A stretch of 14,941 nucleotides of DNA from an uncultured Treponema sp. (GTDB lineage Bacteria; Spirochaetota; Spirochaetia; Treponematales; Treponemataceae): positions 1 to 14,941 of the forward strand of contig CALCEK010000005.1 of assembly GCA_937900125.1 (NCBI GenBank), written 5' to 3'. Shown piece after piece: positions 6,014 to 12,597 of this stretch. Numbering within the stretch: position 1 is the first letter of the stretch; every line of letters begins with the position of its first letter. The position numbers and the translations under genes were made by a program. The notes under the pieces were generated by a model, which saw only the letters and a program-made list of their open reading frames with translations, was not told where the DNA came from and did no database searches.

Positions 6014-8611
6014 TTACGCCTCCAACTTTAAAAGGTCAAACAATTCATCGTTAGAAAGTTTTGTAATCCAAGATTCTCCTGAACTTTGAGAAATGACATT
6101 TTTTGCCAAAGTTTTTTTGTCTTCAATCAAGCGGTCGATTTTTTCTTCAATCGTTCCGCGAGACACCAACTTGTGAACCATTACATTTTTTGTTTGCCCG
6201 ATTCTAAATGCGCGGTCGGTCGCCTGATTTTCTACGGCGGGATTCCACCAGCGGTCAAAATGAATAACATGATTCGCACTTGTAAGATTGAGTCCCACGC
6301 CCGCAGCTTTTACAGAAAGCACCATATACGGAATGTATTCGTCCGTTTGAAAAGCCGCCGTCATTTTGTTCCGATTAGCAACGCTTGTTCCGCCGTGCAA
6401 AACAAATCCTCGCGCCGAAAAAATTCCAAAAAGAAAATCGTCTAAAACAGAAGTAATTTCCTTGAATTGCGTAAACACCAAAACCTTTTCGCGTTTTTCA
6501 TAAATAGTTTCGCAAAGTTGGCGCAAAAGTAAAAATTTTCCACTTTCAGATTCTTTGTAAGAAGTGCCACCTAAAAATTGGTCGGGGTGATTGCAAAGTT
6601 GCTTCAATTTTAAAATCGAAGAAAGCACAATTCCGCTTCGCTGAATTCCAGTTTCTTCCGCGTCAGAAAGTTGCTCTTTTAAATTATCAATAAATTTTTT
6701 GTAAAGAACATTTTGTTTTTTGCTCAAAACCGCATAATCAATCATTTCATTTTTTTCGGGCAAATCTTGAATTATGCTTTTGTCAGTTTTTAAGCGGCGA
6801 ATCATAAATGGGCTAATCATTTTTCTAAGATGCGCATATTGTTCGGGTTTTTCAGAAAGAGAGCTTGTAAATTTTTTAAACTCGCTTTGGCTTCCCAAAA
6901 GTCCTTTGTTTAAAAAATCAAAAATTGACCACAAGTTTGAAAGGTCGTTTTCTATGGGAGTTCCCGTCATTGCGATTCTAAAATTGCTTTGTAACCTCTT
7001 GATTGTTTTTGTTTGCTTTGAAAGCGGATTCTTTATTGCCTGCGCTTCATCAAGGATAACGACATCCCAATTTTGTTCTAAAAGATTTTCCTTTTTTAAA
7101 ATCATAGAATACGTTGTGATATTTAAAAATGCAAATGATTCCGATTCTGTTTTTTTTGCACTTGAGTGAAAAATTAAAAATGGTAATGTTGGCGCAAATT
7201 TTTCACACTCGTTTTGCCAGTTTCCCAAAAGGCTTGCGGGAACAATCAACAAAATCTTTGCGCTTGGATTTTTTTCTCTAATGTATTCAAGTAACGAAAT
7301 AACCTGCACTGTTTTTCCTAAGCCCATATCATCGGCAAGGCAAGCTCCAAAAGAAAAGTGCAACATTTGTGTAAGCCATTCAAAACCTTCTGTTTGGTAG
7401 GGTCTAAGTGTTGCGCACAATGTTTTTGGAACAAGCGGTTTTCCCGCAGGCTTTTTAAGAGAAGTTAAAACTGAAGAAAGCCATTTTCCATTTGTGATTT
7501 CAGTTTCATCAGAATCAAGTTCGGCATTTGCAATTTTAGAATCGACTTGCATTCTAAGGGCTTCTAACAAACTAACTTTTCCTTTTAGCTTTGAAATTTT
7601 TTCTAAAAGGTCTTTTAACTTTTTGTGGTCAACTTCAACCCAGCGACCTTTTATAAAAGCGAGTCCTTCCGTTTGTTGAAGCAAAATTTTAATGTCTCCT
7701 GGCGAAAGTTCCATTCCGTCAAGAGTCAAAAATCCCTGCATATCAACAATGGAATTTAAGCCCAAAAGCGATTCCTTTTTTTCGCCGAGTTTTATAGATG
7801 TACGAATGCGCTGCTGTCGCTTTTTCCACCAATTTGGAATTCGGCAAACAATGCCACCTTTTTCAATCGCAGGAACGGCTTTTAAAAACTCGTAGGCTTC
7901 TTGCGCAGAAATTTTTAGCGGATGAAAAAGTTCGCCTGACTGAACAAAACCAGAAAGCAGCGGAGAAGCTTCGGTTGCTTTATTCAAACAAGAAAGTAAG
8001 TCGAGAATTTTTTTTGTGTCAGATGAAAATTCTGTAAGCGCGTATTTTAAAGGAACGTGTTGCACCGCCCCATCGGAAGAAAGCGTTGAATATGTTGCAA
8101 GAAAAGCAAAAGGAAAATCGGAGTCGTCTTTGTTTTCAACAAGATGAAAAAATATTTTTTCTGGAAAAAGAATCGTTTTGGATTTTGAAGAAAAATATTG
8201 CGCAACTGTTCCGTCAAATGTTGAAATCTGAAAAGCAAACTCAGCATTAAGATGCGCCCACAAATTTTTTATCCAAACTTCGTCAACAAATTCCATTCCG
8301 AGCGCAAAAGGAATCCGATTTAAAAGCGATTGAACAATTTCGTCCTCGGGAACAACAGAAACTTTTTCGCGCAAAAGGTCAAGTCCCTCTGTCCGCGAAA
8401 GTGTGTAAAGAAAAATCTCCGCAATGTGAAGCAAATATTTTCCCGCATCGTCAACATAAATTTCTTCCGCTGGCAAAAATGCCATTTCGTACAAAGAAGC
8501 AATCGGGTGTTTTTTAAAATTCCCTTCAAAATCCCCACCATCAAGGACAAAAAGTAATGGCGTAAAACGAAAATGCAACATTGTTTTTAAATTAGACTTT
8601 TTCTCTTGCAT
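6014..8611 (-). CDS. SNF2-family DEAD/DEAH-like helicase/translocase
   Basis: Large ATP-dependent double-stranded nucleic acid translocase (superfamily 2, SWI2/SNF2), 865 residues. The N-terminal ~400 residues form the accessory region seen in bacterial SNF2 proteins and show no other recognisable domain. The motor covers about 400-835: LRPYQTEGFEWL (402-413), Walker A DDMGLGKT (427-434), DEAQ box (521-524), TGTPIEND (549-556), RRLKTD (605-610), VFTQF (712-716), LHGG (738-741), motif V VKAAGVGLNLT (767-777) and motif VI QATDRAFRIGQ (796-806). All residues needed for ATP hydrolysis appear intact. An in-frame TAG directly precedes the start region, so the ATG at 8611 is the earliest possible start. 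It has no convincing Shine-Dalgarno and sits only 9 bases after a strong -10 box. It is the first gene of the operon with the SWIM and NlpC/P60 genes. Confidence 0.95.
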   Translation of the reverse strand: MQEKKSNLKTMLHFRFTPLLFVLDGGDFEGNFKKHPIASLYEMAFLPAEEIYVDDAGKYLLHIAEIFLYTLSRTEGLDLLREKVSVVPEDEIVQSLLNRIPFALGMEFVDEVWIKNLWAHLNAEFAFQISTFDGTVAQYFSSKSKTILFPEKIFFHLVENKDDSDFPFAFLATYSTLSSDGAVQHVPLKYALTEFSSDTKKILDLLSCLNKATEASPLLSGFVQSGELFHPLKISAQEAYEFLKAVPAIEKGGIVCRIPNWWKKRQQRIRTSIKLGEKKESLLGLNSIVDMQGFLTLDGMELSPGDIKILLQQTEGLAFIKGRWVEVDHKKLKDLLEKISKLKGKVSLLEALRMQVDSKIANAELDSDETEITNGKWLSSVLTSLKKPAGKPLVPKTLCATLRPYQTEGFEWLTQMLHFSFGACLADDMGLGKTVQVISLLEYIREKNPSAKILLIVPASLLGNWQNECEKFAPTLPFLIFHSSAKKTESESFAFLNITTYSMILKKENLLEQNWDVVILDEAQAIKNPLSKQTKTIKRLQSNFRIAMTGTPIENDLSNLWSIFDFLNKGLLGSQSEFKKFTSSLSEKPEQYAHLRKMISPFMIRRLKTDKSIIQDLPEKNEMIDYAVLSKKQNVLYKKFIDNLKEQLSDAEETGIQRSGIVLSSILKLKQLCNHPDQFLGGTSYKESESGKFLLLRQLCETIYEKREKVLVFTQFKEITSVLDDFLFGIFSARGFVLHGGTSVANRNKMTAAFQTDEYIPYMVLSVKAAGVGLNLTSANHVIHFDRWWNPAVENQATDRAFRIGQTKNVMVHKLVSRGTIEEKIDRLIEDKKTLAKNVISQSSGESWITKLSNDELFDLLKLEA

Positions 8612-8620
8612 TGCCTAAAA

Positions 8621-8648
8621 AGTATAACACAAAATTGCAAATTGTAAA
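8621..8648 (-). promoter_or_regulatory. Sigma-70-type promoter of the SNF2 operon
   Basis: Read on the minus strand, TTTACA (8648-8643) and TATACT (8626-8621) are separated by 16 bases, a near-consensus pair. The expected transcription start is about 8614, only some three bases before the helicase ATG at 8611, so the transcript would be almost leaderless. Confidence 0.65.
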
Positions 8649-8692
8649 GAAAAAAATCATTTTGCCACACCATTCAAAAACACAAACTTGCC

Positions 8693-8737
8693 CGTCATTC
8701 TAAGGCAGAAAGTCCGAAGAAGCTGTGTAATCTTTTT
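8693..8737 (+). repeat. Possible degenerate CGTCATTCT-type intergenic repeat
   Basis: Starts CGTCATTCTAAG and ends with CCGAAGAAG ... AATCTTTTT. This resembles the widespread intergenic repeats that begin GTCATTCTGAG and end GAAGAATCT. It lies between the divergent SNF2 and YitT genes. Related starts occur at 11479 (GGTCATTCT) and 11518 (CGTCATGCT). Copy number cannot be judged from one window. Confidence 0.3.
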
Positions 8738-8789
8738 ACAAAAAAATAGATAGTCCACACACCACCCCCCTCGCAATGCAAAAAGTGTA

Positions 8790-8818
8790 TTGAATTTTAC
8801 GATTTTGACTGTTATCAT
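8790..8818 (+). promoter_or_regulatory. Sigma-70-type promoter of the YitT-family gene
   Basis: TTGAAT (8790-8795) and TATCAT (8813-8818) are 17 bases apart. The expected start of transcription, about 8825, is one base before the ATG at 8826. The AGGA at 8819-8822 is only 3 bases from that ATG, too close for a normal ribosome site. Confidence 0.5.
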
Positions 8819-8825
8819 AGGAAAA

Positions 8826-9713
8826 ATGAACGAGCAAAAAATCAAGGTTACTACAATCACGCCAACACCTGCTATTTGGAAGCGACTTTTTTTGGTCATT
8901 ATTGGAGCATTTATAATGGCCGTAAACCTAAATACTTTTGTTTACACAGGGAGTTTGTACCCAGGCGGACTTTCGGGGGTGTCGCTTTTGATTCAGCGGG
9001 CTATGCAAAAGTTTTTTGGCCTTTCACTTCCCTACTCCGCTTTGTATCTTACACTAAATGCTTTTCCTGTTTATATAAGTTTTAAATTTATCGGCAAAAA
9101 GTTTACGCTTTTTTCGCTTTTGATGATTGCGCTTTCTTCAATTTTGGCGGACATTTTGCCAAATTACAAACTTACCGAAGACGTTTTGCTTTGTGCCATT
9201 TTTGGCGGAATTTTTAACGGTTTTGCAATTGTTTTGTGCCTTTATGCAGATGCCACAAGCGGTGGAACTGATTTTATTGCAATTTATTTTGCAGAAAGGC
9301 GCGGAAAAGACACATGGAATTACATTTTTGTCGGGAATTGTTGTGTTCTTGCGATTTCTGGATTTTTGTTCGGGTGGGACGGAGCTCTTTATTCGATTTT
9401 TTTCCAATTCACCTCAACACAAATTTTAGGACTTTTGTACCATCGCTATCAAAAGGCAACAATGCTCATAATCACAGAACACCCCGATGAACTCTATCAG
9501 ATTATTTCTCAAGAGTCCCAGCACGACGCAACAAAAATAAAAGTTGTTGGCTGTTACAAAAACACAGAAAAAACTCTTTTGTACACCGTTGTTTCGGGCG
9601 ACCAAGTAAAACGGCTTTCTTCTGACATTAGAAAAACAGACCCCGCCGTTTTTATAAATGTCCTGCAAACAAAAGACGTGCTTGGAAAATTTTTCACCCG
9701 CCGCAACGACTAA
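8826..9713 (+). CDS. YitT family membrane protein (YitT_membrane plus DUF2179)
   Basis: Integral membrane protein of the YitT family, 295 residues. About five hydrophobic segments cover residues 20-210. The conserved YPGGLSGVSLL block follows the first segment, and the ADATSGGTDFIA block sits mid-protein. The cytoplasmic C-terminal DUF2179 domain (about 215-290) includes ATMLIITEHPDEL, HDATKIKVVGCY and ADPxxF-like TDPAVFINV. The molecular function of the family is not settled. The ATG at 8826 was chosen because the longer frame from the TTG at 8790 would place translation inside the -35 box and add 12 residues ahead of the family-like start. The gene is divergent from the SNF2 operon, and about 90 bases separate it from ndk, which has its own promoter. 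Confidence 0.9.
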   Translation: MNEQKIKVTTITPTPAIWKRLFLVIIGAFIMAVNLNTFVYTGSLYPGGLSGVSLLIQRAMQKFFGLSLPYSALYLTLNAFPVYISFKFIGKKFTLFSLLMIALSSILADILPNYKLTEDVLLCAIFGGIFNGFAIVLCLYADATSGGTDFIAIYFAERRGKDTWNYIFVGNCCVLAISGFLFGWDGALYSIFFQFTSTQILGLLYHRYQKATMLIITEHPDELYQIISQESQHDATKIKVVGCYKNTEKTLLYTVVSGDQVKRLSSDIRKTDPAVFINVLQTKDVLGKFFTRRND

Positions 9714-9765
9714 ACGCAAAATTGCGGTGTTTAACGGAACAGAATTCGCCACCTAAAATCGCCAC

Positions 9766-9794
9766 TTGAAAAAAAATCTTTTTTCTGCTAGTTT
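9766..9794 (+). promoter_or_regulatory. Probable sigma-70-type promoter of ndk
   Basis: TTGAAA (9766-9771) and TAGTTT (9789-9794) are separated by 17 bases. The -35 is good, the -10 moderate. The predicted transcription start is about 9801, two bases before the ndk ATG. Confidence 0.45.
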
Positions 9795-9802
9795 AACAGA
9801 TT

Positions 9803-10249
9803 ATGAGTACAAGATGTTTTGCAATGTTAAAACCTGGCGTTTTGAATCGCAGGTTAGTTGGCGAAGTTATCAGTCGCCTAGAAAAAAAAGGGCTAAAGTT
9901 GGTTGGACTAAAACTTATGAATATCAGCCCAGAATTAGCCGCCCAGCATTATGCTGAACACAAGGGAAAACCATTTTACGACCCGCTCGTTGACTACATA
10001 ACAAGCGGTCCTGTTGTTGCGATGGTTTGGCAGGGCGATAACTGCGTTAGCCTTGTGCGTAAATTGACAGGCTCAACTCGCCCAGAAGAAGCCCTTCCTG
10101 GAACAATCCGTGGGGATTTTTGTATGCACACACAAAACAATATAATTCACGCAAGCGATAGCGATGAAAGTGCTTCCCGCGAAATTTCCCTTTTCTTTAA
10201 GGATGAAGAATTGATTGATTGGGAAGACCAAGCTGCTGTTTGGTTTTAG
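9803..10249 (+). CDS. ndk: Nucleoside diphosphate kinase
   Basis: Cytoplasmic enzyme that transfers the gamma-phosphate of ATP to other nucleoside diphosphates through a phosphohistidine. It is 148 residues, a normal length for Ndk. Seen are CFAMLKPG at the N-terminus with the nucleotide-contact Lys10, LVGEVISRLEKKG, HYAEHKGKPF (50-58), SGPVVAMVW (68-76), RPEEALPGTIRGDF (93-106) and the active-site His116 in NIIHASDS. The canonical KPDGV is KPGVL here, so the usual Asp is replaced by Gly; I recall the same variant in Treponema relatives. The start is firm: an in-frame TAA lies at 9794-9796, and the next Met (residue 8) is inside the conserved motif. No Shine-Dalgarno precedes the ATG. The stop is followed almost at once by repeat copy B. 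Confidence 0.95.
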   Translation: MSTRCFAMLKPGVLNRRLVGEVISRLEKKGLKLVGLKLMNISPELAAQHYAEHKGKPFYDPLVDYITSGPVVAMVWQGDNCVSLVRKLTGSTRPEEALPGTIRGDFCMHTQNNIIHASDSDESASREISLFFKDEELIDWEDQAAVWF

Positions 10250-10251
10250 CA

Positions 10252-10337
10252 TTTTAATTTGTTGTAATACAACGATTTAAAAATTAGCACATTTTGCGTT
10301 ACCTCTAAAACTAAAAAATTTTTAGGGGTTTCCTTAG
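10252..10337 (-). repeat. Composite palindromic intergenic repeat, copy B (between ndk and gpsA)
   Basis: The reverse complement aligns without gaps to 765-850 over 86 positions, about 72% identical. Read on the plus strand, the first palindrome pairs TTTTAATTTGTTGTA (10252-10266) with TACAACGATTTAAAA (10268-10282) with two mismatches. The second pairs CCTCTAAAA (10302-10310) with TTTTAGGGG (10320-10328), including one G-U pair. It starts two bases after the ndk stop and ends 17 bases before the gpsA start, so it fills the whole gap between the genes. Like copy A, it abuts the stop codon of the upstream gene, though in the opposite orientation. Confidence 0.75.
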
Positions 10338-10354
10338 TTTTTTTGAGGATTTTT

Positions 10355-11452
10355 ATGGAACAGTATAAGGTTGGAATTATTGGAGCTGGCGCATGGGGAA
10401 CGGCTTTGGGAACAGCCCTTGCTCGTGGCGGACACAATGTTGAACTTTGGGCGTTAGAAGAAGATGTTGTTTCTGCAATCAATTCAAAGCACGAAAACAC
10501 CCGATACTTAGCAGGTTACCATTTGGAAGAAACGTTAAGCGCAAATAAAAATCTTAACAAAGTTGCACTCAACAAAGATTTGCTAATTTTTGCAAGTCCT
10601 TCCTTATACTTAGCTCAAACCGTAAAAAAAATCTCCGAACTGCCAAACATTCAAGAAGGCAAAACAATTATCGCAAGCCTTACAAAAGGTTTTGTTCCCT
10701 CAGATGAAAAGCCACGTTTAGTTTTGGAAACAATGGAAAGCGTTCTTCCTGCGGTGTACAAAAATGCCACCGTTTACGTTGCAGGTCCTTCTCACGCAGA
10801 AGAAGTTGCGCTCGGAAAAATTACGGGGCTTATTGCCGCAAGTGAGCATCACCGAAACGCAATTACCGTTCGCGACATTTTGCGCGTTCCAGGAATTTTA
10901 GCTTACGCTTCTTTTGACACAATCGGAGTTCAAGTTTGCGCGGCGGTAAAAAATGTAATTGCCGTAGTTTACGGAAGTCTTGACGCACTTGCGGAAAACA
11001 GCGCGGTGTTTGGGGATAACACCGAAAGCCTCTTGTTAGCGGCGGGCTTAAACGAAATTCAAAAAATCGGATTTGCGATGGGAGCGTCTTACGCAGAAAC
11101 GTTCACTTCAATTAGTGGCGTAGGCGATTTGGATGTCACCTGCAAAAGTAAGTTTGGACGAAACAGGCGTTTTGGTCAGGACATAATCAAAACAAATATG
11201 CTAAGTCGTTTTTCTAACCTTGACGATTTAATTGCAAATGTTTCAAAAGTGGGCTATCTTCCAGAAGGTGCAATCGCTTGTAAGTACGTGCATCAAATTG
11301 CGGAACAATACCATTTAAAACTTCCAATTTGCGACGCACTCTACAGCGTTTTAAACAAAGAACTTTCGCCGCAAGACTGCCTAAAAAATTTGGTGTCCTA
11401 CGAACAACCAAAAACTTCAATGACAAAAATTGACCTATTCACAAAAATCTGA
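10355..11452 (+). CDS. gpsA: Glycerol-3-phosphate dehydrogenase [NAD(P)+]
   Basis: Cytoplasmic enzyme that reduces dihydroxyacetone phosphate to sn-glycerol 3-phosphate, the backbone precursor of phospholipids. The ATG at 10355 has GAGGA at 10345-10349 with 5-base spacing. It is 365 residues, slightly longer than the usual ~330-340. It shows the Rossmann GAGAWGTALG (10-19), IASLTKGF (106-113), YVAGPSHAEEVALGKIT (141-157), the catalytic-lysine region AAVKNVIAVV (196-205) and ISGVGDLDVTCKSKFGRNRRFG (253-274). The C-terminus includes YLPEGA (301-306) and ends in a basic, unconserved tail. The gene follows repeat copy B; no clear promoter of its own is visible, so it may be read from the ndk promoter. 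A likely terminator lies at 11522-11548. Confidence 0.96.
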   Translation: MEQYKVGIIGAGAWGTALGTALARGGHNVELWALEEDVVSAINSKHENTRYLAGYHLEETLSANKNLNKVALNKDLLIFASPSLYLAQTVKKISELPNIQEGKTIIASLTKGFVPSDEKPRLVLETMESVLPAVYKNATVYVAGPSHAEEVALGKITGLIAASEHHRNAITVRDILRVPGILAYASFDTIGVQVCAAVKNVIAVVYGSLDALAENSAVFGDNTESLLLAAGLNEIQKIGFAMGASYAETFTSISGVGDLDVTCKSKFGRNRRFGQDIIKTNMLSRFSNLDDLIANVSKVGYLPEGAIACKYVHQIAEQYHLKLPICDALYSVLNKELSPQDCLKNLVSYEQPKTSMTKIDLFTKI

Positions 11453-11521
11453 TTTTTTTGCTTCGTGTAGCACATTTCGGTCATTCTGCCACTGATTCAC
11501 GCGGATTTTGAATTTGCCGTC

Positions 11522-11548
11522 ATGCTGAACGAATGTGAAGCATTTTTT
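11522..11548 (+). terminator. Probable rho-independent terminator of gpsA
   Basis: ATGCT (11522-11526) pairs with AGCAT (11539-11543). Inside it a symmetric GA/GA internal loop and an AC/GT pair close a GAAT loop. A T-run follows directly (11543-11548). The stem is short. The sequence just before it, CCGTCATGCTGAAC, resembles common intergenic repeats, so it may be a repeat acting as terminator. Confidence 0.5.
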
Positions 11549-11635
11549 AAAGTTGACATTAGATGTTTTTGTTGGGTTTTTGCATTTTAGGAGAATCAAT
11601 TTTTTTTTTGAAAACAGAAAATGCCATTCTCTACA

Positions 11636-11731
11636 GGGGCGGCTATCGTTTAAAAAACAAGCCCTCGCGCAGTGCAAGAACGGGCAACACGCAAAGAGAA
11701 CAAGCCCTATGCGCACCCTGCCCGCCGCCCC
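11636..11731. other. GC-rich block with nested inverted and direct repeats (candidate structured RNA or repeat)
   Basis: This ~96-base block is much richer in G and C than its surroundings. Its ends are a perfect 8-bp inverted repeat, GGGGCGGC (11636-11643) and GCCGCCCC (11724-11731). Inside, CGGGCA (11681-11686) can pair with TGCCCG (11719-11724). A direct repeat AACAAGCCCT-x-GCGCA occurs at 11656-11671 and 11699-11715, with one or two bases at x. It lies in the convergent gap (11453-11735) between gpsA and the lipoprotein gene, ending four bases before the lipoprotein stop. Open frames across it on both strands look like low-complexity basic peptides with no start signal or family resemblance, so I do not call a gene. 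It may be a dispersed element, a structured 3' UTR or a small RNA. Confidence 0.4.
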
Positions 11732-11735
11732 GCAC

Positions 11736-12590
11736 TTACTCAACGCTTACAAGCAATGTGCTTGGGTTAAAGGTAAATGTGTACGTGCCCGCTGTTGTTG
11801 GCGTAAAGAAAATCCAGCCAGATTCATCGGCAGTTGCTGTATAACTTTGAGATGTCGAAATAAAATCCGTAGAGGTTTCTGAATCTATTGACCCATAATA
11901 AAGGTCAGTGAAACTTGATGAAGCGTTTTGACCGATATACTTTTGTATCACAAAGTAAAAGTTTGCATTTGCATTTAAAGCTTTTGTAAGTCTGTAGGCT
12001 TTATACGAACCGTAATAGTCAGCACAAACGCTGTAAGACATTTTACTTTTAAACTCAGAATCACCTACATAGCCAGACATATAAAATTCTACGCTTTGAA
12101 TTTGAGCTGTATTGCTATACGGAGAAATTGTAAAGCGATACATTCCGTCCTCAGAGATAGAAATGTAAATCGCATTTTCACTTCCCCAACTACTTACCGA
12201 TTTAGATGCGGTAAGCGAAATCTCATAATCCAAAGACGCAGAAGAATAATCTCCGTGCCAAACAATTCCAGAAGTAGAAAAAATGCTGGAGGCTGTTGAG
12301 AACATAAAATAGTATGTTCCAGCGGAAAGTTCTTTTTCAATGTAAAAATCACCTCCAGAGTTTGTCATTGATTCCCCGCTTGGCACAGAATAAAAATCTT
12401 GTGAGCAAAAAAACAGGACATTTTCCCCATTGTACGACAAATTGCTATCCCCGCTTGTTCCAGAACTTTCGCCACTTCCAGATGAAGAATTTCCGCTTCC
12501 AATTTCGTTTATTATGTGCGAAATGCACGATGTGAATGCGGCGCAGACAAAAATCAGCGCGACAAAATAAATGTAAATTTTAGCTTTCAT
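11736..12590 (-). CDS. Ser/Gly-rich predicted lipoprotein with beta-sandwich-like repeats
   Basis: 284-residue predicted lipoprotein of unknown function. The ATG at 12590 has AGGGA as ribosome site. The signal peptide ends in F-T-S-Cys22, a lipobox of the relaxed spirochaete type. A low-complexity Ser/Gly linker (about 33-49) tethers the rest to the membrane. The body is rich in Ser, Tyr and Thr and has three similar segments, each ending in an aromatic beta strand: AGTYYFMFST (about 91-100), DGMYRFTISP (about 148-157) and AGTYTFTFNPSTLLVSVE at the C-terminus. These resemble the short beta-sandwich modules of surface carbohydrate-binding lipoproteins, but the match is by eye and weak. It is the last gene of a three-gene operon, 7 bases after the CsgG-like gene. 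It may be exposed on the outer membrane or periplasmic. Confidence 0.8.
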   Translation of the reverse strand: MKAKIYIYFVALIFVCAAFTSCISHIINEIGSGNSSSGSGESSGTSGDSNLSYNGENVLFFCSQDFYSVPSGESMTNSGGDFYIEKELSAGTYYFMFSTASSIFSTSGIVWHGDYSSASLDYEISLTASKSVSSWGSENAIYISISEDGMYRFTISPYSNTAQIQSVEFYMSGYVGDSEFKSKMSYSVCADYYGSYKAYRLTKALNANANFYFVIQKYIGQNASSSFTDLYYGSIDSETSTDFISTSQSYTATADESGWIFFTPTTAGTYTFTFNPSTLLVSVE

Positions 12591-12597
12591 TTTTTCC

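Noticed and set aside
9690..9735. A terminator after the YitT gene (CCGCAA ... TTGCGG)
   Set aside because: The 6-bp stem has a ~15-base loop and overlaps the end of the gene, and no T-run follows. Too weak to call.
11535..11882. Open frames on the plus strand across the gpsA-lipoprotein gap (about 93 and 115 residues) and one of 102 residues on the minus strand
   Set aside because: They overlap the GC-rich block and the lipoprotein gene, have no ribosome site, and encode Cys/Arg/Lys-rich low-complexity peptides with no family resemblance. They look like by-products of base composition.
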